Part shown: piece by piece, positions 35,082-44,200 of the stretch | Position numbering within the stretch: the first letter of the stretch is position 1 | Layout: each line of letters begins with the position of its first letter | From: Butyrivibrio sp. | Lineage (GTDB): Bacteria; Bacillota; Clostridia; Lachnospirales; Lachnospiraceae | DNA: 44,464 bases | Reading direction: 5' to 3' | Assembly: GCA_015056585.1 (NCBI GenBank) | Contig: SVFZ01000049.1 | Location: 1 to 44,464, forward strand | The notes under the pieces: model-generated | Database searches by the model: none | What the model saw: the letters and a program-made list of their open reading frames with translations, nothing else | What the model was told of the DNA's origin: nothing | Position numbers and translations under genes: made by a program

Positions 35082-35861
35082 TTACTGGGAAATATAAATC
35101 TCCCTGAGCGCATCTCTGTCTATGACCTTGATCCTGGCGTGTCCTCTTCTTGTTATAAGCCCAAGTTTCTCCATTTCCCGGAGCTTGCGGCTTACCGTTT
35201 CCATTCGAAGGTTAACACTGGCTGCAATGTCATCGAGTTTCAATACTATATCATCAGTGGCACTTCTGTCTACCCTGTACATTAAAAATCCTGCCAGACG
35301 AGCCATCGGATCTTTGGTGGAAAGCAGCATGTTTCTTTCGTTGGCGTCATGCAACTTTTTACTGAGAAGAATAATTGTGTTCATTGCGGCCGTCGGATCA
35401 TTTACAACCTTTATGAAATCGTCCCTGTGTATCTGACAGATGGATGCATTTGTTAGGCATACAGCAGAATAAGGATAAATACTGCCGTCCAAAAACATTC
35501 CTTCCCAAATGATATCGTGATCTGCAAGAATCGTGATGATCTGCTCTCGTCCGACAGAGTCATATCTGCAGAGCTTTACTCTTCCCTTCCTGATGATACA
35601 TATGGACTCTACAGAATCGCCTTCTCGGAAAAGATAACTGTTCTTCTTGAGGGTTTCATGAACCGAGTGTTCCATAAGACTCACCTGCGCATTTACGGGA
35701 AGTCCCTCGATAAGCGGAACGCTCTCTGTACAGAATCCGCCGCACTCTTCACAGATATTTAGACCGATGATACCGCGTTTTAGCTCCTCAGCCTGTCCGT
35801 CTCTGTTCTTATATATTCCGTTGTTTTTTACAGAATTTTGTACGCTCTTTTTTTCATTCAT
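35082..35861 (-). CDS. Fnr-type Crp-family regulator with N-terminal cysteine cluster
   Basis: Transcription regulator of 259 residues. The N-terminus has cysteines C37, C40 and C44 (CEECGGFC). A cyclic-nucleotide-binding beta barrel follows (about 60-150, FREGDSVESICIIRKGRVKL), with C142 in SICQIHRDDF aligning with C122 of E. coli Fnr. A dimer helix and a C-terminal helix-turn-helix (LDDIAASVNLRMETVSRKLR) complete it. The recognition helix keeps E221, S224 and R225, the Fnr residues that read TTGAT. I infer an oxygen-sensitive iron-sulfur regulator of pfl genes. The start is uncertain: ATG 35861 lies 30 bases past the NUDIX stop but has no clear ribosome binding site; the frame is open to 35984. 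Confidence 0.87.
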   Translation of the reverse strand: MNEKKSVQNSVKNNGIYKNRDGQAEELKRGIIGLNICEECGGFCTESVPLIEGLPVNAQVSLMEHSVHETLKKNSYLFREGDSVESICIIRKGRVKLCRYDSVGREQIITILADHDIIWEGMFLDGSIYPYSAVCLTNASICQIHRDDFIKVVNDPTAAMNTIILLSKKLHDANERNMLLSTKDPMARLAGFLMYRVDRSATDDIVLKLDDIAASVNLRMETVSRKLREMEKLGLITRRGHARIKVIDRDALREIYISQ

Positions 35862-35890
35862 AGCATCTAAATCATTATGAAAACAGGTTT

Positions 35891-36451
35891 TTAGTTTCTG
35901 CTCCAAAGATAGCAGTAAGCCTGGGTTCTGGCTGCAAAAGGCTCGGTTTTCAAAAGCTTTTTTACCTCTTCTTTGGTATACCACCCTGGTTCTATCTCCT
36001 CAAGTGTGGAACTGCTCTTGGAAAAAGAGCCACCGGCTTTACCTACACAGCACACGTTCTTTTCGTTGGAAAATCCCACCGCGCTATAGCTCTCGCCGAT
36101 CCAGTCATCAATACTGATAAGGTCAAGTCCTGTTTCCTCTTTAAGTTCTCGCCTTGCGCTCTCATCAGGTTCTTCTCCCGGATCGATAAGACCTGCCGGA
36201 AAATTGTAAACCCATGCTCCGGGAGCCATTCTGAATTCCTTGTTGATAAGTATCTTTTCCCCGGATTCATCATGCATTATGAGAACAACAGCATCCACCT
36301 TCTTGTTATGGATGTCTTCAAATCCCTTTAAATCGGGATTTCTGCTGATGATCTCGTAGACCTTCTCCTTGTCATCTTCGGTTCTGTAATGCAGGTCATA
36401 ACGTGTTATAAAGGAGCCCTGCTCCTTCTTTTCTAAATATTCAAAAGTCAT
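35891..36451 (-). CDS. NUDIX hydrolase (ADP-ribose pyrophosphatase-like)
   Basis: Hydrolase of 186 residues acting on nucleoside diphosphates linked to another group. The NUDIX box is complete: GLIDPGEEPDESARRELKEE followed by TGL, matching G-x5-E-x7-R-E-U-x-E-E-x-G-U. An upstream beta sheet (VDAVVLIMHDESGEKILINK) and the segment RMAPGAWVYNFPAG are as in ADP-ribose pyrophosphatases. The C-terminal helix (EEVKKLL) closes the fold. Its start codon comes immediately after the stop of the beta-lactamase-fold gene (one base apart), so the two are translated from one message. The true substrate is not known. Confidence 0.92.
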   Translation of the reverse strand: MTFEYLEKKEQGSFITRYDLHYRTEDDKEKVYEIISRNPDLKGFEDIHNKKVDAVVLIMHDESGEKILINKEFRMAPGAWVYNFPAGLIDPGEEPDESARRELKEETGLDLISIDDWIGESYSAVGFSNEKNVCCVGKAGGSFSKSSSTLEEIEPGWYTKEEVKKLLKTEPFAARTQAYCYLWSRN

Positions 36452-36452
36452 T

Positions 36453-37607
36453 TTAGATCGCTCCGTAAACTATCTGTCTGATTCCGCGAATGAAGCTGTA
36501 GTCACAGCCTCCTTCTATCTGCTGCATATAGATAACTATCAGTTCTTCGGTAGGATCCACAAAGAAGTAGGTTCCTGCCATTCCATCCCAGCCATATTCT
36601 CCGATACTGCCATTTGATGTCGCCAGTGACGGATCTGTCAGAATTCGGAAGTAATTACCATAGTTATATCCAATGCAGCTCTCCAGATCGAAAGCATCAA
36701 ACTGCTGCGCTGTCAGCTGCGGTGATGTCATATAATCAAAAGTTTTTTTGCCGATGAGCTCTTTGCCGTGGTAGGAACCTTTGTTAAGAAGCATCTGCGC
36801 AAAGTGTGCATAGTCATTAGCTGTGGAGTACAGGCCATCGCCGCCCTTTTCAAACCACGGAAGTGATGTGGGATTCTCCATCTCCATACGCTGCCTCACA
36901 TCGTCCTCTGCCCTGACTACTCTTCCGGTCTTGTCTCTTCTGTAAAGCACCGCCTGTCTGAAGGCCTTGCTCTCATCAATATAAAAACCTGTATCCTCCA
37001 TATTAAGAGGTGTAAATATCTCTTTTTTCAGAAACTCTGAGTACTTCTTGCCGGTAATTACCTCTATTACACCGCCCATGATATCCGCAGAATGGCCGTA
37101 TCTGTATCCGCATCCGGGCTCGAAAGCAAGATATCCTTCTGCCAGCTTGTTGCACACGTCTACATTTGATTTCAGGATCCCTGACTTTCTCTGTGTCTTG
37201 GCCTCCTTGTAGATCTTGGTCATTGAGCGCTCAGCTTCACCAAAATCTCCGGAATAAACTATTCCGGAAGTCATGTTCAAAAGGTCTTTTATTGTAATCG
37301 GGTTTCTTGCCCTTGTTATCCCCTCGGGCGATGCCACTTTGCAATCTGCAAAGGCCGGAAGATAATCCGAAACCTTACTCATAAGATCCAGCTCACCACG
37401 CTCATAAAGTATCATGGCTGCCACAGCTGTGATGGGCTTTGTCATACTGAAAATTCTGTAGATGCTGTCCTCACGATCCGGCTCATAATGGTTTTCGTAA
37501 ACTCTTTTTCCTTTATGCTCAACCACAATGGTTGCACCTTGAAGTTTGCCCTTTTCGCGCTGGTTTTCAATAAGTGTATCCAATCTGCCAAGCTTTCTGA
37601 TATTCAT
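36453..37607 (-). CDS. Serine hydrolase of the class C beta-lactamase / esterase fold
   Basis: Protein of 384 residues with the beta-lactamase-type transpeptidase-like fold. The S-x-x-K nucleophile motif is SMTK near residues 54-57 (IFSMTKPITAVAAMILYE). The tyrosine motif reads YGHSA rather than the Y-A-N of class C beta-lactamases, which resembles EstB-type esterases and D-aminopeptidase relatives. There is no signal peptide, so it is cytoplasmic and probably not a resistance enzyme. Start at 37607 with AAGGGA upstream. It is the first gene before the NUDIX gene, one base apart. Natural substrate unknown. Confidence 0.88.
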   Translation of the reverse strand: MNIRKLGRLDTLIENQREKGKLQGATIVVEHKGKRVYENHYEPDREDSIYRIFSMTKPITAVAAMILYERGELDLMSKVSDYLPAFADCKVASPEGITRARNPITIKDLLNMTSGIVYSGDFGEAERSMTKIYKEAKTQRKSGILKSNVDVCNKLAEGYLAFEPGCGYRYGHSADIMGGVIEVITGKKYSEFLKKEIFTPLNMEDTGFYIDESKAFRQAVLYRRDKTGRVVRAEDDVRQRMEMENPTSLPWFEKGGDGLYSTANDYAHFAQMLLNKGSYHGKELIGKKTFDYMTSPQLTAQQFDAFDLESCIGYNYGNYFRILTDPSLATSNGSIGEYGWDGMAGTYFFVDPTEELIVIYMQQIEGGCDYSFIRGIRQIVYGAI

Positions 37608-37643
37608 AACAGTCTTTTTCCCTTCAAATTTCTCTTTAATCGC

Positions 37644-37674
37644 AAAAACTGTGAGAGCCCATCTGCCCTCACAG
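37644..37674 (-). terminator. Terminator of the Na/Pi symporter gene
   Basis: CTGTGAG (37668-37674) pairs with CTCACAG (37649-37655), extended by G/C pairs inside, followed by five T on the minus strand. It lies just past the symporter stop codon. Confidence 0.8.
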
Positions 37675-37687
37675 CTTATATTTTACA

Positions 37688-39481
37688 TTAAAATTTAACC
37701 GAAGGAAGCATATACTTTCTCTCGTAGAAGTCCACTGCCTTCTTGAAATCCTCGGTCTTGTCTGCCTTAAGAGTCTCAATATACCCGTGAGCATCGTACA
37801 TATCATCGTTTACTTCGATGATTCCTACCGCAATGTTACTGCAGTGATCGGCAATTCTCTCATAATCGGTGCCGATATCGCTAAGATCAAATCCCTGCTC
37901 AATGGTACACTTGCCTTTGCGAAGACGCCTTACATGACGACGCTTTACCTCCATGTTGATGCCATCGATGGTCTCTTCCAATGGCTCAATATTCTTGGCA
38001 AGCACAACATCCTGGTTTTCAAAAGATGTAAGCGCAAGCTCCATGATCTCTTTTACCGCAGAAGCAAAAACATCCATCTCTGTCTGGGCTTTTGGCGAGA
38101 AGCTTCTCTTATTGTCAGACATTCCCTTTGCCTTCTGCATGATATTAAGGGCGTGATCGGAAATTCGCTCATAGTCAGTAATGCAGTGGAGAAGCAGCGA
38201 TAATGTGTGGCTGTCCTCCGGTGAAAGGTGATGAGAATTTATCTTCATAAGATATGTTCCCAGCTGGTCCTCATATTTATCCACCTTTCTCTCAAGGTAT
38301 TCAACCTCACCGGCTGTTTCTTCATTATATTCTGTTATAAGACCGATTGCCTTGTCCAAAGAGTCTTTTGACATAGTGGCCATTGTAATGGCTGCCTGTC
38401 TTGCCTGCTCAAGAGCAAACGGCGGATTGGAAAGGAAGCGAGGATCCAGTGTACGGATGCCCTGCTGTTCTTCCTGCTCCTTCTTCTCTTTCTCATCAAT
38501 AGGAATTGTCTTAAGAGCAAGAGTTACAAGGAGCTGCGCAAATGGAAGCATAAGTGGTGTTGCCACAAGATTTATAAGTGTATGGATTCCGGCAATTCCC
38601 ACCATACCAATCTCGTTGTCCATGAATGCAAAGTTCACTATGGAATGTAAGGTATAGAACAGGATCATAAAGGTTAATGCCTTGATCAGGTTGAAATACA
38701 AATGCATGAGAGCGGTTCTTTTACCATTCTTGTTGGCTCCCAGTGATGAAAGTATGGCTGTAATACAGGTTCCAACTTCCGCTCCTACTACAACGGGAAT
38801 CGCCATGCTGTACTTGATCTTTACTGAAAGTGAAAGAGCCTGCAGAACACCGATGGTTCCTGCTGAACTCTGTATGATCATTGTAAATCCGATACCGATA
38901 AGAAAGCCCACGATCGGATTGGAGAAGGTTGTAAGGAATGCCTTGAAGGATTCAACTTCCTTAAGAGGTGACACCGCACCTGACATGGTCTGCATACCAA
39001 ACATCAAAACCGAAAAGCCAAGAAGGATCGTGCCTATATTTTTCTTCTTGTCGCTTTTGGCGAACATATAAAATCCGATACCTATCAGTGCTAAAAATGG
39101 TGTAAATGATGCGGGTTTTAAAAGATTTATGACAAAGTTGTCACTGCTGATTGCATTTAATGATAAAAGCCAGGCTGTAAAAGTTGTACCAAGGTTAGCT
39201 CCGAGAATGATGCTGACCGCCTGCTTCAAAGTCATGATTCCTGAATTAACAAGACCGACAACCATTACGGTTGACGCAGATGATGACTGGACCAGCGCTG
39301 TTACTCCAACGCCGAACAGATATGCGATGAATGGGTGCTTAGTCACCTTCGCAAGGACGCTTTCGAGCTTACCTCCCGCCATTTTCGTAAGGCCGCCGCT
39401 CATTACATTCATTCCGTAAAGGAACATTGCAAGGCCACCCACTACTCCTGCGACTAAGCTGAACATTTCTATTGAACTCAT
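37688..39481 (-). CDS. Na+/phosphate symporter with PhoU-like C-terminal domain
   Basis: Membrane transporter of 597 residues of the NptA/YjbB (PF02690) family. Two inverted repeats carry the QSSSAST motif (ALVQSSSASTVMVVGLVNSG) and QSSAGTIG (IIQSSAGTIGVLQALS), with about eight membrane helices up to residue 330. Residues from about 360 form two PhoU-like helical bundles (SLLLHCITDYERISDHALNI and SDIGTDYERIADHCSNIAVG) that in this family are thought to regulate phosphate flux. A basic, cytoplasmic linker (KEKKEQEEQQG) joins the parts. Start at 39481 with CGGAGGA upstream. It is a single gene ended by its own terminator. Direction of transport (uptake or export) is uncertain. Confidence 0.93.
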   Translation of the reverse strand: MSSIEMFSLVAGVVGGLAMFLYGMNVMSGGLTKMAGGKLESVLAKVTKHPFIAYLFGVGVTALVQSSSASTVMVVGLVNSGIMTLKQAVSIILGANLGTTFTAWLLSLNAISSDNFVINLLKPASFTPFLALIGIGFYMFAKSDKKKNIGTILLGFSVLMFGMQTMSGAVSPLKEVESFKAFLTTFSNPIVGFLIGIGFTMIIQSSAGTIGVLQALSLSVKIKYSMAIPVVVGAEVGTCITAILSSLGANKNGKRTALMHLYFNLIKALTFMILFYTLHSIVNFAFMDNEIGMVGIAGIHTLINLVATPLMLPFAQLLVTLALKTIPIDEKEKKEQEEQQGIRTLDPRFLSNPPFALEQARQAAITMATMSKDSLDKAIGLITEYNEETAGEVEYLERKVDKYEDQLGTYLMKINSHHLSPEDSHTLSLLLHCITDYERISDHALNIMQKAKGMSDNKRSFSPKAQTEMDVFASAVKEIMELALTSFENQDVVLAKNIEPLEETIDGINMEVKRRHVRRLRKGKCTIEQGFDLSDIGTDYERIADHCSNIAVGIIEVNDDMYDAHGYIETLKADKTEDFKKAVDFYERKYMLPSVKF

Positions 39482-39657
39482 TTTTCCTCCGTATAGACAC
39501 TCTCCATTAAGAGTTTTCTCTTGCTCTTCATGCCTATTTCTTATTATTTCACCTATTTGCTACGTGTATATATTACAGTATCCTCCTAAAAATTACCATA
39601 AAAATTTTTTATCCCACCGGATTTAAGAAAAATATAAATCATATCTATTATTATATA

Positions 39658-40578
39658 TTATAGCACTAAGAAAAATCTGACATATCTGCCATATTTTGCC
39701 TGTCCCATATTTACACGGTCAGTGCCGTTATATGCATGACCATATATGTTTTCCTCTACATCCACTTCATCTTTTTCTTCAAAGCCCAGTTTTTTACATA
39801 AGTGGATAGACACCTCATTCTCTTTTTTTACCAGAGTCTGAACGTGCTCGAGTCCCAGTATCTCTCTTCCGTACTCGAGAATTGCCCTGCAAGCTTCATA
39901 TGCATATCCCTGTCTCTGATACTCTTTTCCCACCAGGAATCCAAGCTCGATCTGATCAAAACCGTTGCGGACAGAATACCCTGCTCTTCCTATTATTACA
40001 TTGTCATCTGCTCTGACGAGAGTCCAGACCCCAAAGCCCATAAGCCCATACACCTTATCGATGTAATCCTTCTGATAACGCTTCTCATCCTCCGGATTTT
40101 CGAACAGGCCCTCCATATACCGCGTCATTTCGGGATCTTTGTAGAGCCTGTAAAACTCGTCCACATCTTCCACCGTTGTCTCACGGATGATCAGCCTGTC
40201 TGTTCTGATTACCTCCCAGGGCTCCCCGGCATAGCGCTGATACGCTTTTACAAAAGAGTCCATTTCAACTTCTTCTATATCTGAAAAAACAAACTTCAAT
40301 CCTTTAAATTTTTCTTCCTTGTTTTTGTCATGAAGTATTCCGATGCAGTAAAAGCCTTTTTCTATAAGAGTCTGTGCATCCTGATTACTATCCGTTGCCA
40401 CAAGGATTGTCGAACGCTCTTTTCCCTTATACCTGTCAAAAGAACTATCGCCATAAGTTACCACTTCCGACTCATAGCCCTGCGAAATTATATATTCAGC
40501 CGTTCGTTCAAACTGACCGGCAAAATCCTTATCTTCCAGCCATGTCTTGTTAATTGAAAAAATAACCTTTTTCAGCAC
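39658..40578 (-). CDS. GNAT acetyltransferase (RimJ/RimL type) with an extra N-terminal domain
   Basis: Protein of 306 residues. Residues 125-290 form a GNAT domain of the RimJ/RimL kind: IRTDRLIIRETTVEDVDEFY, ELGFLVGKEYQRQGYAYEAC (acetyl-CoA loop Q-R-Q-G-Y-A) and the VSIHLCKKLGFEE end. Residues 1-120 form another alpha/beta domain, with VIFSINKTWLEDKD, TILVATDSNQDAQTLIEKGF and FVFSDIEEVEM. This pattern resembles a HAD-like Rossmann domain without the catalytic Asp-x-Asp, but I am not certain. The start is GTG 40578, with GGAGG in front; an overlapping ATG encodes only two residues before a stop. The likely target is a protein N-terminus or an antibiotic-like amine. Confidence 0.82.
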   Translation of the reverse strand: MLKKVIFSINKTWLEDKDFAGQFERTAEYIISQGYESEVVTYGDSSFDRYKGKERSTILVATDSNQDAQTLIEKGFYCIGILHDKNKEEKFKGLKFVFSDIEEVEMDSFVKAYQRYAGEPWEVIRTDRLIIRETTVEDVDEFYRLYKDPEMTRYMEGLFENPEDEKRYQKDYIDKVYGLMGFGVWTLVRADDNVIIGRAGYSVRNGFDQIELGFLVGKEYQRQGYAYEACRAILEYGREILGLEHVQTLVKKENEVSIHLCKKLGFEEKDEVDVEENIYGHAYNGTDRVNMGQAKYGRYVRFFLVL

Positions 40579-40831
40579 ATCGCGCCTCCAAAAAATAACC
40601 TTACAGATTCAGTATATCCCCAGCGCTTTATAATTCCAATTACCCGTTTGATATTATCTCTTATTTTTCTGCTTATAAACTAATTATAAAGTATATAAAC
40701 ACTGAATTAAGTATATAATAATATTAAGTAAAATATCATAAATGGCCATCATATATGATGATTTTTATGATTTTCTTACGATATATTATTATATAAGAAG
40801 AAACAAAAATTCAAAAATTGGGGGTACGATC

Positions 40832-41158
40832 ATGCAGGAACGTAGAACAATCAACAGAGTAGAATTTCTGGCAAACAGTGTTATCGTTGACAAACAGACT
40901 CTTGCCAAATATTACGGACAGGTTAAAAACATCAGTCCCCTTGGCATCGCGATCACAGTAGATAAACGAATTCCCAACATGGTTGGCAGGGATATGATCG
41001 TTGTTGCGGAGACGATGATCATGTATTCAGAAGCTGTCAGAGAGGATAAAGAAGAGGGCAACAAAAAGACGGTTGCCTTTAAAGCAAGGAAATTTACGCC
41101 AGATGTTTTGCAATATCTTTTTGAAAACATAGGCGAAGACGAAGAAATCAGTAATTAA
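40832..41158 (+). CDS. Small PilZ-domain protein (predicted c-di-GMP binding)
   Basis: Cytoplasmic protein of 108 residues. The start at ATG 40832 has GGGGG upstream. The first PilZ motif R-x3-R is R5-T-I-N-R9 in MQERRTINRVEF. The second, N-x-S-x2-G, is in KNISPLGIAI. Both are in the usual order, so binding of cyclic di-GMP is likely, although the beta barrel is short. The C-terminal part (about 70-108) is charged and may be a helix. It lies 56 bases before the large surface-protein gene in the same direction, with no terminator between. That suggests shared expression, and perhaps that the second messenger controls the surface protein. The 253 bases upstream of it are very AT-rich and hold no other gene that I can see. 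Confidence 0.75.
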   Translation: MQERRTINRVEFLANSVIVDKQTLAKYYGQVKNISPLGIAITVDKRIPNMVGRDMIVVAETMIMYSEAVREDKEEGNKKTVAFKARKFTPDVLQYLFENIGEDEEISN

Positions 41159-41214
41159 GGTGGAATTATAGCATTTTTTTGGTTCAGTTCTGTGAAGGAG
41201 AAAGGAGCTAAATT

Positions 41215-44200
41215 ATGAAGATGAATGATGTTAAAAACAAAAAGGTTGTTTCCGCTTTGATGATTGGCATTTCAGCCATGATGGCACTGCAGACGCCTAT
41301 CACAGCTTATGCCAGCGGCGATGGCTCAGAAGCACCGGCTCCGGATAATAGCTCAAGCGAAGCTCCCGCTCCGGCAACACAATCAGAACCACAGGCAGTA
41401 CAGGACGCAGGCAACGCTGTAGCAGAAGCCAACGAAGCAATAGAAGCTTCCGTAGGTACTCAGACAGAGGCCGTTGAGACAAGCGTAGTAAAAGCAGTTG
41501 CTGCACAGGAAGTCGCAACACCTGAGGCACCGGCTCCGGATCCTGCAACACTCATCGAGGTGCAGGCAAACAGTGCTGCAGCTATAGCAGATGATGTAGC
41601 AAGTTCAGTGATTAGTGGCGCCGCTGAAATAGCTGCAGATACATCTCTACCAACTCCTAACGCAAACTCAACCGCGGAAATCAACAAGCTTGTTGATGCA
41701 GCTACCGAAGTTCAGAACGACACCGGCTTCGAAGATGGCGCAGCAAAGATGATTGAGGCAAAGCAAGATGCCCAGGAAGCAAGCGATGCCTACAAGGAAG
41801 CTGATGCACAGTTTGAAAAAGTTCAGAGCGAATCCAAGACAGCTCTTGAATCTTTGCAGCAGTATAGTGTTGCTGCAGAAAATATGTCAGAGGATGTTTC
41901 TTCCATAAAAGACACCGCTGATGATCTTCTTGATACCATCAATGACAATGCAAATAAGGACGATGTTGATGCGGCTTTCCAGAATATCAGCGCAATGATT
42001 GACCTCATCGATACCATAACCGATGAAAATGCAGCTGATGCTGACTTGGCTCAGGCCTGCAACGACCTGGCAACACTTGTTGAGAATGACGATGTTAAGA
42101 CACTGGCTGCTGACATAAAACTCTATGATACCCTCAAGCAGAAATACGATGATGCTATAGCAGAACTTACTGCAGCAAACGAGAAGCTAAGCGATGCTGA
42201 AGACCTCTTTAACACCAAAGCTGACAGCGCACTTGCAGCCGCTCAGCAGGCTGAAGCTGATGTCACAGCTGCTAAAGATAAGGTTGATGCCCTTTCCGCT
42301 GCTCTTGCTAAGGTTGAGGGCGCCCTGAATGAGGAAGGTCAGGCTAAAAAGCTTGGCGATGCTAAGAAGACCAAAAACGGAATATGGGATTACTCAAGTT
42401 TCACTGATACTGAAAAAAGACGTGAAGTCATGATGAATGTAGTAGTGAATTACTACATTCCACAAATTCTTGGTGAGAACATCATTACTTCCAGTGAAGA
42501 TCCCAATCTTATGCCAGACTGGAATCTTCACGATAATCCAGGCAAGAAGAACACTCCAATCTATACAGGAGCAGACAACCAAGAATACCACTACACCATG
42601 CTTACCTATCACTACTATGACGATGATGGTAACATTCAGACAGCTACAAGATATTTCAACTGGGACGGCTTAACCAAGGCTACCGACAGTTCTACCGGCG
42701 ATTTTTGGTCGAATACAAATTCCAACAGCAAGGATGGTATGGTAATCTTTGAAAAGTCCGAAGAAGAGATTCTTGCCAACAAGTATCTTGAAGAAGTCTA
42801 TGAAGCAAAATATGGTGACGATAATCCTTTGAAAAAGAATCAGGCCGCAATAAAGGCTGAGTCAATGAGTCATAACCTCACAGTATTTAAGTTTACTGAT
42901 AAAGAGGGCAAAGAACAGATGATAAGCGGACTTGAGCTTAATACCCCTGAATACCTTGAAGAAAGAGGTATTACTAAGGATAGCAGCGGTGCTTATCACT
43001 TTACCGGTGAAGAAGCTGTACTTGATCTGACGGAGATAGTTCAGAACAATAATAACCTTCTCCACCAGGCTAATTGCCTGATTCTTGGAGGTGAACCTTC
43101 CGGTCAATTTGAGGATAAAATTAACAAACACACCAGAAGGCACGATGCTGCTGATTACAAAAATAACCAGCTCCCGACCAGCCGAATGATTTGGGAACAT
43201 ATCGATGCAGAAAACGCAAAGCTTGAAAGTGAAGGCCTTAACCCAGCCGAAGTCGAGAATACTATTGAAAAGAATCTTGCAAAGAGCGTAGCTAACAGCT
43301 TTGCTCTTCGTAGCTACATCGATACCGTTTCAGCTAATGCAAACGATGTATCATCTGTAGCAAAGAAGTACGAAGCATATTATTCAACAACCCAGAAGGC
43401 TAAGGTAGCTGCAGAAAAGGCTGAAGCAGAGGCCAAAGATCTTACAAATGCGATCACAAAGTTACAGGGTAATAAGACCAATAGAAATGCTCTTGCAACA
43501 ACAGTTCTCGGAACTACTGATATCGCAACATACTTCAATCTTGGTATTACAGATGAAGCAGAGAAGGCAAGGCTCAATAGCCTTAGCGTAAATGCTCTCA
43601 TTACAGAGCTGAACCAGCTAAGAGATGACGCTAATACAAAAGCAACACAGGCCAAGAAGACACTTGCTGATCTGAAGAATACAGATCTGAACGGCCTTAA
43701 GGCACAGATAGATGCAAGATTCCCGGCACCTACCGGTGGCGGCGGAGGCGGAACTTCAGGTGGTGGCGGCGCTACGACAGTTGATCCGGGCGTTACAACA
43801 CCTACTACAGATCCAATAATCACAATTACTCCGGCAGCTACAACAATAACTCCAACATTTGCTACTATCGCTGATCAGGCAGCACCTACCGCTCCTAATC
43901 CTGCAGCTCCGGTTGTTAATCAGGCGGGTGGCGCAGGTGCAGCAATTGGTGGCGGAAACGCCGCTGGCGATATGGATGCTCAGGCTGATGCAGCTGATAA
44001 TACAGCAATAATCGAAGAGGAAGAGGCTGCAAGAGCAGCAACTCCGGAAGTAGCTGTTGATGAGGCTAAACAGCCGGCTCCGGATCAGGCCTTTACAATC
44101 TTAGAAGAGGATTCCGCAAAGGCTGCAACCTTCGATGCAACAGAACCCGCAAAGAAGATGAGCTGGTGGTGGCTTCTTATCATAGCAATTCTCGGTGCAA

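Noticed and set aside
36453..37607. Antibiotic-resistance beta-lactamase
   Set aside because: There is no signal peptide and the Y-x-N motif is altered, so an esterase or peptidase role is more likely.
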